From Larus michahellis (lineage: Eukaryota > Chordata > Aves > Charadriiformes > Laridae), in NCBI RefSeq assembly GCF_964199755.1, contig NC_133901.1, positions 43,493,418 to 43,557,417 on the forward strand: a DNA stretch of 64,000 nucleotides, written 5' to 3'. How positions within the stretch are numbered: the stretch's first letter is position 1; each line of letters begins with the position of its first letter. The position numbers and the translations under genes were made by a program. The notes beneath the pieces are model-generated. The model made no database searches and had not been told where the DNA came from. It was given only the letters and a program-made list of their open reading frames with translations. Of this stretch, positions 50,201 to 61,700 are shown piece after piece.

Positions 50201-50657
50201 CGGCCCTGGTGTCAACACCTACTCGGTGACTGACCTCTTGCCTGCCACCAAGTACGAGGTCTGCGTGGCCGTGCGCAACCAGGCACCCCGCAAGGGCCAG
50301 TGCGTCGTCTTTGTCACGGGCAGTGACGTCAGCCAGCTGGAGCAGCGTGAGAAGCTCATCCACATCATCGTCATCGTCTGCGCCATGGTGCTGGCCGTGC
50401 CTGCCGGCATGTACGCCTGCACAGCTGAAGCTCGCCCTGGTTGCCTGGCCCGCTGCCCTGGCGCCTGTCCCCGCCGCCGCCGTGGGGGCCAGGCACAGGC
50501 CGCCGGCAGTAAGGAGAGCACACTGGACAGCCTGCCTGCCGGCAGCGAGGACGGGCTCTGCCGACCCGAGGGCGGCCGCGGTGGTCGGCGGCCCCCGGCC
50601 CGTGAGGACCCAGGCAAAACCCGGCCACCCCACAGGAACAGCGCTGACCTCTACTAG
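47099..50657 (+). CDS. LRIT2: LRIT2, leucine-rich repeat, Ig-like and transmembrane domains 2 (complete)
   Basis: LRIT2 is the paralogue of LRIT1, a retina-expressed single-pass membrane protein whose exact role is less known. Three coding exons (47099-47208, 47600-48381, 49852-50657) join with phases 2 and 1 to give 565 residues; human LRIT2 has 550. Visible parts are a leader ([20 protein letters not shown]), LRRNT cysteines 24, 28, 30 and 41, LRRs (about 60-190) with [11 protein letters not shown] as in human LRIT2, LRRCT from [14 protein letters not shown] (198-249), Ig with C274 and C327 (GNYTC), FN3 (about 367-453), a helix [20 protein letters not shown] (466-485) and an arginine-, glycine- and proline-rich tail. 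The start gives A at -3 and G at +4. The protein resembles human LRIT2 more than LRIT1 throughout the LRRs. Confidence 0.96.
47209..47599 (+). other. LRIT2: LRIT2 intron 1
   Basis: This 391-base phase-2 intron is at the same protein position and phase as LRIT1 intron 1. Nothing else is in it. Confidence 0.9.
47600..48381 (+). CDS. LRIT2: LRIT2 coding exon 2 (LRRs, LRRCT, Ig start)
   Basis: The acceptor is TTTCCTCCTTAG and the donor is AATG|GTAAGC. The 782-base exon carries all LRRs ([33 protein letters not shown]), the LRRCT and the first Ig strand region [18 protein letters not shown]. It ends in phase 1. Confidence 0.97.
48382..49851 (+). other. LRIT2: LRIT2 intron 2
   Basis: This 1470-base phase-1 intron has a poly-T run near 48402-48417, a TA/CA microsatellite at 48721-48876 and a C-rich tract at 49811-49819 close to its acceptor. 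Confidence 0.88.
48721..48876 (+). repeat. Compound TA / TATG / CA microsatellite
   Basis: Alternating purine-pyrimidine sequence with TATATA, ATGTATGT and CACACACA blocks in LRIT2 intron 2. It is imperfect, so old or interrupted. Confidence 0.85.
49852..50657 (+). CDS. LRIT2: LRIT2 coding exon 3 (Ig end, FN3, transmembrane, tail)
   Basis: The acceptor is CTCTGCCCACAG; the split codon G|TG gives valine 298. The exon encodes the second Ig cysteine, FN3, the membrane helix and the tail, ending at TAG 50655-50657. It is strikingly GC-rich compared with exons 1 and 2. It has a five-alanine run at the start of the FN3 region and an arginine run just after the helix. Long ORFs on the other frames here are GC artefacts. 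Confidence 0.95.
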
Positions 50658-52332
50658 CCCGGTGCCGGCTGCCTCCCGCAGCGGCACCTTTTGCAGATGA
50701 CCTTGAACCACGGCACATGCTGGTTGTCTAGAAGGACCATGAGCAAGGAAGCGGTGGGGTGCCTGACCGGGATCCACAGCAGGCTCGGGGAGCCCTGGGA
50801 ATGGGGGTGCCCCGGGGCAGGCGGCCGCTCACGCACCCCCGGGCTGCCTCCGCAGCGCTGCCACGCAGCAACGCACACAGACACACCACAAGCATTATCC
50901 AAAAAAATACCAACCCAAAACCAACAGCAATGCATGTAGCAAAAGGCCAAAGGTCTCCCCAGTGCTCACTTTCACCTAAAAGTCTTTATGTCTTTATTTA
51001 TTGTACCCAGCCCAGGGCGGGTGGGGAGGCTCCTCTGCAGCTCTGCCCTGTGCCGGCTTTGCCTGCGGGCTGCCCCATGGAGGCAAAACAGGGATCCAGG
51101 GCAGGGTTGGGGGCATAACCAGCAACAAAAAGTCAGGAAGGATGGGGTCAACGTAATGGAGCTATTTTTATTCACTTGGAAGAAAACTATATTTTTCTGA
51201 TTTTTTTTTTTTTTTTTTAGCTGTTGGTTTTGGGAATAGAGTTTTTTGTTTGCTTGGTTTGTTTTGTTTGTCAGTTTTTTCCTTACTCCACTTTAAGGTT
51301 TACACAGCCCTAAGAGGTTCACAGCCTCAGTTGTACCGCACAGAGGAAGAGTGTGAGTGCTTACTGACCACCAGTGTAATATAGCCATAATGTAGCCATA
51401 GCACAGGGTTTTGGGGGTTTTGAGTTGTTTTGTTTTTTGATTTTTCTTTTTATACTAGGGAGAAGGGGAGGGCCTTTTACTTGTGTCCAAAAATATGTAC
51501 TGTAGGACCTTATTAGTTCACGCTTACACACACACCTAACACATTGCTACACAACTGTTGTGTCAATATATTCTTTTCAAAATTAAGAGCAAGAGCTGGT
51601 GAAAAATGAAGTTTGTCTTTTGCAGGCAAACACTCAACTGCTGTTCCCCTTCCACCCTCCCCACCATGCCTCTCCATTTTCCCAGGATGGCGCTGTGGCT
51701 GTAGGGTGATGTGGGGGGTGATGGGGATGCTTGGCCTGAACCGGGGTGGTGGGACAAGTGGCTGGGGGGTGGTGGACCTGGGATATGGGAGCCAAAGGTA
51801 CGAGCCAGGCACCTTCCTCAAATGCAGACGGGCCACCTGCCCATCTTACTGCTTTGAAACCAAGGCTTGCCTCCTTTCTAGAGGCAAAAAGCCCCAAATA
51901 TGCAGGTAAAAGCAACCAGCCCCTGCTTGCGGAGCAGCTCACGCAGCATTTGTCAGGGGTCTGAGGACACGTGACATTTTTTTTCTTTTTTGGCCTCGTG
52001 CTTCCTGGCACAACCAAAGCACGTGACCAATAGACCCCCAGCCCTTGTCGTATGTGTTGTTATAGACCACCTCAAAAAGAAAACTAGAGTAGAAACCTCA
52101 GCTGTAGGCAGAGCTAAATCCTAATGTGAGCTTCACTAGGTGGCAGTTTGGTTTTCTAGTTGTATTTCGGTTTTTGCTGTGTTTTCTGTGCTGTGTCTCC
52201 TCAGGCCCTACTTTTCCTCCTCCTGCTGTAACTCGCTGCACAGTTTGAACAGAGACCTGTGTTGTCAACCCTGACTCTCCCTCTAATACTTCAAGGGACT
52301 TCCTCATCTTGTCAGTCTTCTAGTGTCAAAGT

Positions 52333-52338
52333 AATAAA
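52333..52338 (+). terminator. LRIT2: Possible LRIT2 polyadenylation signal AATAAA
   Basis: This is the first plus-strand AATAAA I find after the LRIT2 stop, which would give a 3' UTR of about 1.7 kb. A non-canonical signal nearer the stop is possible. Confidence 0.3.
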
Positions 52339-54177
52339 CACGATGGATTTTCAGAACACGCAGATGTCCTAGGCTTCATTTCTATTCTTTTACAGTTACA
52401 GATTGCAAAGAAACCTGAATGCCACAGAGCGCCAGGGCACTGGAGGGACAGGGCAGGCCAGGCAGCTGCAGCGTGTGTGACGGGAGGTCTGGAGCGGTGA
52501 GGATGGGGCAGAAGCAGCCGGGAGACAACCCTGTCCTGGAGAAGCCCCTGGGGAGATGGTGCATATGGAGAAAGGCAGGAACTCATGCTGGTTGAGGACC
52601 AGCACTGGGCTGTGTGCCAGGGAAAGGGAAAAACAAACCAGTAACGACTGGCCTTCTCCCACCCCAGCCATCATGGGGGAACGGTGGCGAACTGCAGAGA
52701 CTGTAGAGAGAGCTGGTGAATTACAGTGAGGAAACAGCCAGGGAAAGGCAAAACATCCCATCACCACTTGTAGAAAGCCCGTGCGGTCACGTAACAAGCA
52801 ATGAAAAGGCATCGTTGCCAGCAGCACTCCACACACAGAAGCACCTTTTGCAGTTTTTTTTTTATTTATATAAAAAAAAAGCCACCCTGAATTTGAAATA
52901 CAGAGTAACTGGAAAAAAGTGTCACAACATAGTAATAAAACATCTTTTATTCCCTCTTAAATATAATCTCTAAGACTATAAGCCTATAATTCCTGTTAAA
53001 TCTCACTTAATTGAAAGGTCTTTATAGGCTTTCCTCATTGGAGAATGAAAATTGAATACTGGCTTCAACACAACATCGGGAAAACAGTAGTAACGGGGAA
53101 TAAATCACAAACTTGGTACCTCGGGAAAGGTTGCAGAACCTGTTGGAGACAAAACCTGCTTGCACAGGGCACCAGGAGCGGGGCCGGAGGCTGCACATCC
53201 CCTCCCTCCCACTAGAGGACTTGCGGCTGGAGGACAAGGATGAGGTGACGGCACACAACACGAGAGCCTGGGCCTCACCACGCAGCCCCGGGAGGATGGA
53301 TGAGCAAGAAAACGGTGTGGGAAAGGAGAGACATGTCAGGAGAGGCTCTGGGAACAGCGCTGCTGCCACCACCCCCAGCCTGGACCCTGCTGCAGCTCTC
53401 GGCTACGGCTCCTGGCTCAGCTGCGGGTGACACGAGCCGTGGTCACCCTCTGGCTTCTAGCTGGATTGAAGTTAAAAAAGACAAGATTTTTTTCCCATAA
53501 ATGGGCAACTTCTCATTCAAACAGCTATTCCCCCCTCTAAGCTGATGGAGTCCTGCTGCAAACAAAGGGAATCAGAATGGGGTGAGGAAAGAAGAGCCCC
53601 TGAGGGCCAGGTCTGCTGCTCCAGCTGAAATGACAGCTGGAGAAGAGTCTCACAACCCCCTTGAACTAACAGTGTCCCGGCCTGTAGGGTTTGCTCCCCA
53701 TCTTGATGTTCGTGGTGCCAATCCAGCACAGCACAGCTGCCTTGCAGGGCCAGGGCTCAGGCGCTGCTCCCCAGCCAGCCCGGCACACACTGCCTTCGTC
53801 CCAAGGGATGGGAAACAGCCAGGCCCAGCTGAAAAACATCTCCTCAGAAACAAACGTGAGGGAGAAACTGTGGGGTAGATCCAGTGAAAAATGTGCTCTG
53901 CCTTTGGTGCCTTTCTACTGTCACGTAACAGGAAAAAAAGTGTCAGCTGCCCCCCAACCCTACACCCCCATTAACTGTTGCATAATTCACTCAAAAATAC
54001 TGACAGGACAAGCCAGAATATTTTATGGAAACCTCCTTTTGCACTCAGCAGTCCTTGGAGCAAGCCAGGAGAGGTGGTGAAATACATTCCCTGACACCTC
54101 CTGCTAGCAGTGTACAAAACCAAATGATCTTTCCAGACACCTTCCTGACCGACACATGCGACTTCCCAGCACTTGTC

Positions 54178-54183
54178 TTTATT
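54178..54183 (-). terminator. CDHR1: Possible CDHR1 polyadenylation signal (AATAAA, minus strand)
   Basis: Plus-strand TTTATT lies about 1.0 kb past the CDHR1 stop, with an ATTAAA complement at 54231-54236 just before it. This is a plausible 3' end for the long isoform, not proven. Confidence 0.3.
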
Positions 54184-55188
54184 TTTCACTTATCGTTTTT
54201 CTCTCAGTTTTACCTTGTCTCCCCTGCTGCTTTAATCATGGCCTTCTCCTGCTGGCCTCCCCCTCATTAGGGGACGCGGTGTCAGAGGGAGGCAGTATTG
54301 AGCGAGCGCTGCTATTGAACTTCTGTGCTTGAGCCTTGCCCCAGCTAGTCTAGGGAAGGTGGAGGTGGCCCTCCTGTCCCCTGATGAGCAGGCAAGTCCA
54401 GGGCAGAGAAGCGAAGTGCAGCATCATCTCAATGTACTCTGGCAAAACCCACCACAAGCTGCAGGAAAATTAAGAACTTCTCCAAGCCTGCCTGCTTACC
54501 TTTTGGGAACGGAGCTACTCAGGCCACGAGCACATCACTCCACCAGCTGTTGCAAAGCGTGTCACGCCCTGAAGACGACAGATACCACCTAGGGCAGCAG
54601 GTACCACCTCGGAGAGCAAGGTATCAGCTACACGCTACCCCCTTGCAGCGTGCAGTGTCACTGCTGTAGGAGACCTGCACATCAACTCAGTGCTGGTGCC
54701 ACAGCCAGGCCAACGTCTTCAAAAGCGGGTCTAGGATTTGACGCAATGGGTTTTTGGACACCTCAAACCCACCTGCCAGACTGGGTCAGAAGTGGCATCC
54801 TCCAGTGCCTTGGCTGCAGAGTGCCTTGTTTGAAAACCAGGACTGTGGGTAGGGACCTCCGAAATGGGGGCAATCTGAATCCCCATTCGCTTGGGGAGAC
54901 TGTGGCTGGCGCGAGGGTACTCAGCACCCTGTCAGATGGCTGCAGGGAGAGACCAGCCTGGGGACGTGAGCCAAAGGAACTGCAGTCGAAACTGGACACG
55001 GACTGCAGCGTTTGCTATGGGTGGGGTGACTCCGTAGCACGTAACACTTGCAGAAGGTGAGGGGTGGCTATCAGAGCGAGAAGCTGCTCTCAGCTCGCAG
55101 GGTGCTGACAGACACGGGGAAGACCACAGCACATAAATATATCCACGCACAGCCACAGTCCGCAGTCTCTGGGCACTGCCAAGAGTGC

Positions 55189-55740
55189 CTAGATGTGGGG
55201 CTCACCGATAGCTGCGTTCCTCTTCTCAAACTTCAGTTTAAGCTCTGACACGAGGGCATTGTGGGCGCTGCCATGACCTCTCTTCTTCAGCTGCTTGTTT
55301 ATAAACTTGGGAGTGAGGGAGCCGGACACGGTTGGCACCCGCCACCCCGGGGCGTCCCCCCTGGGAGCCAGGGCGGGGGGCGGTGGGGGCACAGGGGCCG
55401 TCGGTGGCATGGGGGCAACATGGATGTTGTTGTTGCTGTTCTCGTTGTGTAGGCTCTTGGAGTCGTCCTCAACGACAAACTTCTCCGCAGCATTGCTGGG
55501 CCTCTTGAACTTCAGCCACTCCATCCTGACTGCCCGGGGCTGCGGGGTCTGTCTCTTTTTTATGATCCTTCTCACCGGCGTGATTTTGTTGGACCGCTTA
55601 TTGCGCCAGAACATGGCAGTAGAGATCATGATAGTTATCAGCACCATTATGCCCATGACACCAGCTAGCACTCCTAAGGCTTTCATGGGGTTATCTTTAG
55701 TTTGCATCAAAAAGGCGGCCATAGGCCCTTTGTGAAGAGT
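55189..55740 (-). CDS. CDHR1: CDHR1 terminal coding exon (transmembrane helix and long cytoplasmic tail)
   Basis: The acceptor is ACTCTTTTACAG, phase 0, followed by ACT CTT CAC. The exon has 183 codons and then TAG at 55189-55191. Residues 1-19 ([19 protein letters not shown]) are juxtamembrane; about 20-45 form the helix [20 protein letters not shown]; a basic stop-transfer [18 protein letters not shown] follows. Then come a conserved IEWLK-like RMEWLKFK, a proline-rich stretch ([10 protein letters not shown]), [12 protein letters not shown] and a C-terminal [12 protein letters not shown] as in mammalian CDHR1. Confidence 0.96.
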   Translation of the reverse strand, partial: TLHKGPMAAFLMQTKDNPMKALGVLAGVMGIMVLITIMISTAMFWRNKRSNKITPVRRIIKKRQTPQPRAVRMEWLKFKRPSNAAEKFVVEDDSKSLHNENSNNNIHVAPMPPTAPVPPPPPALAPRGDAPGWRVPTVSGSLTPKFINKQLKKRGHGSAHNALVSELKLKFEKRNAAIGEPHI

Positions 55741-58700
55741 CTGTAAAAGAGTACAAAGAAAACACATGACTTACTCTATGGGACAGACAGTGACCCAGGA
55801 ATTTCATTTGTCCAAAATATGTAACAAGCAGGGCTGACTAATGGAAGTTGTTTCTAAAAAAAATGAGAGTCAAAGAGCCAGTCCAGGTCTGGAGAATTTG
55901 GGTGGAGCGGGAGACTGGGCAAGCATGACAACATCGTGAGATGGACGACTGCCGAACACAAAAGCTTACAGGAGTATTACCGCCAAATTAGGACGGATTC
56001 CTGTGTGTCACGATAGCCTTTGTTTAATTTGCAAGAACTGAGCAAGAAAATAATTGTCTCCAGGCTCTGCAGCTGTATTGTTGTACTACATTTCAGAGTT
56101 ATTCAGAAATGTACTACATTTCAGAGTTCCTAGGAATAATAGTGTTGAACCCAAACAGAAGTTTATGAGTAGAACATCATCTTTCAAAACCAGTTGCAGG
56201 TGATATGGTGAGGCAGTTTACAGGACTATTACTGAGCATGGCATTCAAAGGATTATGAGAAAACTTCACTTCATAAAATTACACTGTACGAATGAGCAGT
56301 TAGCAGGTACGTTCTGTTTTCAAGTACTCTTTTACAGACATGACAAAACTCTTTGAGGTAGGGGACATGAGTAGAGGTAAAGAGCTTTGTTTTAGAAACG
56401 AAAGAAATCAGCAATAATGTAAGCTACATATGGCATATTAAGGACAAATGAATGGCCAGTTCACTTTGCAGCTTAGCACACTGTGCGTCTCGGAGGTCCC
56501 CGTATTATTTTGCGGATTTTGCCCTGCGGGTGGAGCTTGGATCTTTTCACACTTTTCCAGTACATGATGGTGGAGATCACCATTGTTACAGAAATGGTAG
56601 AAAGGACGCCACTCATGCAAATTCCAAATATTGTCCATGGACGCTTCTTGAGGCCTAAAATATAGGATTTTACCCTGGACTTGATCTGGAAATATCAAAA
56701 ATAAGAGAAATGGTCAACCCTCACATAGTTATATTTGAAAGAGGCCAGTATTTATTATAAATACAACTAGGGAACTAGGGTGAAATGTGTACAGGATGGA
56801 GAGCATGTAAAATAAAGGGAGCTAAGTGTTGAACTAGGCACAGGAGAAGAGACAGTTGCAATGACCTGGAACTGAATCCAGAAACACTAAAAGAAGTTGG
56901 GAGACATGTATAAACACCTGGTTGGTCAGGGAATAAAGGGTATCAGCGCAGCACAGCTTGTTCATGGCACGGTAGTCCACCCTTGGACTACATTTCCAGG
57001 AGAAGTTCATCATGAATACAAGCTCCTGCAAGGGTATCTGGACAGCAAGTAGTGTTGTGCAAGGCCAGGAGATCCTTCAGAAATGGCATGGTCACGAGCA
57101 GGTTTGTTTACCAAGAGCTGGTCATAAAGCTACGCATGGCTGTGGAGAGACAGGGCTACCCACCGTGCCCCGCTCCTCTGGCCTCAGCTCCAGGAGGGAA
57201 TCACCACCCAAACTTTGCGTGTCTAGTAACAGGTTATCTGCATTTTAGTCAGAGGTCTGACTGCATTTTATCTGCATTTCATACCAGCTTTTAGTCAATG
57301 GTGAGAAAAGGACACCTCCAAAGTAGTAGTCACCGCATGCTAAAATAGGTATCAAAGAGAGTGCGTATAAGGAGAGCCTTGTGACTAGCTTGGACTTGAA
57401 CCTTTGAATTTTAGACATTTAAAGTGAGATCAGATGGATTTCCTTCCAAACTAGGATGCTCATCTCTTTACCCTCTCCAGTCTGTGGCGGGACATGACTA
57501 AGAGTATTCCCAAAGGATGCTTCAGAGTGCCTCGTCATGTATTACACAAAAACACTATTTTTAAATCACATCCCTAAAGTTAGGGAACATAAATTTATTA
57601 ATACACACCCCACTGTCTTCACTTCTGCATTTTCACAACCTACCTCAAACACGTTATCCAAGACCTCTCTTCCCTGTCCTGAATGTTTCCTATTGCCAAA
57701 GAGAAATGGGCGAAGAAATGGTATTGAAACTCATGGACTACATTACCTTACAGGTAATGACCAATTTTCATAATTTTGCTGTACAAAGACTTTTCCCATT
57801 ATTTAACTAGGAATGGACTTAAGTTAGAAACCAAAAGCAGAGCAGCCCACGACTCTGGTGGAGCTTGGATTCACATCAGCTTTGCTGTTCTACATTACAT
57901 GGATTTTGCGTACTTAAATCCCATCAGATAACAGAAATTCTACCCCGCCTTACTTCACTTCATGTGAAAGTCTGATGAATTGTCAGATAAATCCTGCTAA
58001 GTAGTACATGTCCTGAAATGAGTCCACTTATTATGAGTGTTGTCAAGATCTATTTTGTAGTGAGGTACTGATGGCTCAACACAAGAAGAAAGATGACATA
58101 TACGTAAGAAGATGCTGTATCTTGGCAATAATTATTTGACTAACTATTTGAAAACCTTGAATAAATGGGATTAGACAGACGTACATGTCTGTGTTGCCAG
58201 AATACAAGTTTCAGGGGTAAGAACTGATGGAAATCATATGGGGAGTTTCAGAACTCAGCTTTGTTCAACTCCCCCTTGTCTCACCAAGTTTGGCACCTGT
58301 TCAGAGCTTCCAGTTATGAGGAGGTAATTAATACCAAGACTAAACCTATTAATAGCTAGCTGGCTCAGCCTATATTGTAGTTACCGGGGCTGTACTATAC
58401 AAAGCTTTGCCTAGAATCAGCCTTGGCTAACAACTCTTCTGCAATATCCGCATAAAAACATAAGGCATTTTGCAAGCATACAGTAGGAGAATTTCTGTTT
58501 GTCATGGCCATGACTCTCATAGGATGAATACAAGAATAACTCACAAAACAAGCCTGGAACAGCACCATCCTAGCCAGCCTGCAGAGCAGCTTATGTAAGT
58601 GCATTTGTCACCAAAAAAGCTTTGCAATCTTGCCTGTGTCACCACTGTGGCCCAGTCGGTGAACGCACAGACCAGGTCTGAGAGAGGTCCGAGCACCCTC

Positions 58701-61700
58701 TGACAGTGAAAGCCTGGGAGCACTTGGACACCTTCGTGTAAGCGCTTTTGAGCACTACCCTGTGCATTGAAAACACCTCAAGTCATTGTATCGATTACCA
58801 ACAGTGCCTCAGAACTGGGTCAACAAATAGTGCCCCCCTGTAATTTATTTAGCGGTTGTTTTTTTCCTAAGAGACACTCTGCGTTTCGAAGAGTACTGAT
58901 TTTTCTTGTCTACATAAAACAAAAGCAGGTATGCAATGAAATGAAAGCTGCTATGGGAAGCACTGTCATATTTCTGTGGGCCAAAACCTGGAAGAAACAC
59001 TCTCTTTCTTAATAGCCATCAAAAGAGTTAAAATACCACTGCTCAAAAGAGATGATGCTCTGCTGTTTTTTTTGCTGTGACTTCACAGTTCTAATGAGCA
59101 CTGGCCCAGAGAAGGGTTGAGGACAATTAGAGGGTTACAGAACTGTGGCAGAAGTTTGGAAGTAGCTAAGCTGTTTGTATTACCGTCGAGAAAGAAGTCC
59201 AATCCTACGACAAGAATACAATTAAAAAGATAAAAGCAACTATTTGGATTAAAAGATGCCATCACCTATTTTTTGTTTAACAGGCAGGTATGGTCCCCTG
59301 CAGGGAAGCTCCTCAGCCCAAGTCCCGCAGGGTGCTGAAGTGTCCAGCAGTCACTGGGACTCACCAGCTTTAGAGAGACATTGACACATGCCACTGAAGG
59401 TGGTTTCACAAGACCCAGCGCTGTGCAGTTTAAGTGTAGATAGATGTTTTCAGGCTGCACACCTGAAGGGCAGGCTGCGGAAAACACCCCTCTGCAGCAT
59501 GCAGGGCTTGCTCTTGCCATCCTTCCTCCATAGTGGCTTCCTACCCAAAAATCTGAGTTTACCAAAGAGAATGTCCACTAGCCTTTGCTACTGAAATGGT
59601 GACTTATTTCCTTTGGTAGGTTGTAATGTGCAGACATCCACACCTCCTGGCAGCTTCTCAAGAGCCTTTCATAATGCATGGGTTGCAGTGAGCAGAACAA
59701 GCGGGCGAGGTATCCAGAAGTTGGACCCAACAGGAACATGTGGTTGAGCTCTTCAACCACGAGACCAGCTAAGGCTCACCAGCTATATTTAGAAGCCTAA
59801 GTAAGAAGGCAAAGCTGTTAAGAGCCCAAGCTATTGCAGATTACAGGCAACTCGGGCTGTGTCGACTTGAGCAAGCGGATCTGTACAACGAACCAGCTGG
59901 TTCTGCGCAGCCCACTTCCACATATTCAGCATTGCTGGGGTTTTGCTTCAGATTGCCCTAGCCTGATTGCAGAGACGGACTGCCTGCTGGTGCCAAAGCA
60001 CACTAGGTGTGCCCCCCAAGCACGTTTTTGTCTGAAAGAAGTCCACCTGGTGTTTTTGGAGCTATCTGAGACATAAGCCATACCACAGTATGCAGGGATG
60101 ATAAGGAGATTTGCTTCAGAAGTAACTCCTGATCTGAGGTAGAACACAAGCTGCCCCCTCCAGTGCTTATCCCAAAGAGCAGTGCCGTCATCCTATATGA
60201 AGGCTGCATTTACAGCACTTTGCAATACAGACCTGAGCATGGGGCCAGACTTCTCAAATCAAACCGGCCTTCTCTGAACAATTTTTTTCAAGATCCATGC
60301 AACTGTTGGAGGAAGAGGCTAACTGCTTTGCAAATGTGGCAAAGGATGTTTAGCGACACATGTTTAGAACCACAGTTCCCATGGTTGCAGAGTTATATGA
60401 GAGGGGAGGAGATACCCACGTTAGTTCACAGAAGGTATTTGTTGAACCTTTCAATCAGGGGAATCTAAAACTGAGACTCATCAGCTATATTTAGAAGTCT
60501 AAATGAGTGGCCAAAGCTATTAAGAACCACAGATTATGCCATCTAAATATGGACTTAAGCCTCAGTCCATGAAGAGAACGTCAGTGGAGTCATGAAGAGG
60601 CAGAGGAATCCCCCAGTCGGACCAACCCTCAGGATCAGGAGTGGGAATGAGCTTTCCGTGAAAATCTTGGGCAGCAGGAATAGATTTTTGAGTGAAACAT
60701 AAGGGTGAAAAAAGAGCGGCTTTTTCAGCATATGTTTCTTATTCTGTTGAGAAGGGATAAGAGATTAACAGATGCCACTCAATACCAATTTTCATAAAAC
60801 CAGACTCAGTGAAATTAAAAGGCCTCTGGAATTTTTATCACTGTATTATTCCAAGAGCAAAAGGTCCTTTTGATGTGCAATACTGCTGAACTTAGCCACA
60901 AGGCATCTATCTCAAAGGGCACAGCCTTGCGCTAATTGCAATGGTAAATGTTAATCAGAAAATATGCCTGTTTAATTACTTGGTGTGATTAACACTGCAG
61001 GAAACCTCTAGAGGATGCATTCAAAAATATCCTCCTTATCCGAAATCAGTAATACATAAATGCCCAGAAAACAGCTAACTAAAAGAGACTTTGTACAGCT
61101 GGAGCAGAGAGGGATGAAACGTACGTTTGCAACAGCCTGTGAGAGGCCGAGCGTACGCAGCGTACGCAATGTCCCGGTACCAAGGCACTGCATCCTTCAC
61201 AGTGTCAGCAGTGACCATGCTGTCTCTGGGACGTAGGGAGCGACCAAGGGCTTTGTATGCCGACACGGCACCTCACTCACACGCAAGCTGAAATTTGAGA
61301 GCGGTTTTTGCAAGGAGATGTGATGCTCTTGAAAAAAAAATCCAACCCAAATAATTGCAAGCAAAGGAAGAAGTAACGGAGAAATGTACAGAAGCGTACG
61401 GAGGATGTGACGCCAGATTAGTGGTGCAGATCCTGCTGAAGAGACCTACTCATGCGAAGAAAGAAGATGCTGTTGCCACCTTGGGGTCTGTGTTGGGACT
61501 TGGCATGCAGGAGAGCATGGGAAGAAGGGAATAGCTGTGTGAGGGGAATCCATGTCACAGCCCTCTCTGTTTCCCTTTATACTTTATCAGGAGGGATGCT
61601 CCCTCACTCTGTGCCAAATCCGTACCCCTGGGAGGGGGTGGAAAGGAAGCAGAGAGGGGACTTAGTAGGAGACACCTTCTTTCATCAGGTGCTGATGTTG

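Larger units (their letters stand above)
50658..55188. other. Convergent LRIT2-CDHR1 3' region
   Basis: The 4.5 kb between the two stop codons should hold both 3' UTRs. It has an 18-base T run at 51201-51218 followed by a GTTTT-rich tract, and a fairly GC-rich stretch at 53.1-55.0 kb. Many ORFs are open there on both strands, but none shows family features. Confidence 0.6.
55741..56472 (-). other. CDHR1: Interval between the two CDHR1 terminal exons
   Basis: For the long isoform this is the end of the last intron; for the short one it would be 3' UTR. It contains a 19-base direct repeat (56082-56100 and 56110-56128). Confidence 0.7.

Noticed and set aside
50103-50777. Long minus-strand ORF of 224 codons, and others in different frames
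   Set aside because: Shadows of the GC-rich LRIT2 exon 3, where stop codons are rare in every frame.
54650-55060. Plus-strand ORF of 136 codons between LRIT2 and CDHR1
   Set aside because: No domain, no splice context, lies in the expected CDHR1 3' UTR, and the opposite strand is also open.
55295-55735. Plus-strand ORF of 146 codons
   Set aside because: Antisense to the CDHR1 terminal exon.
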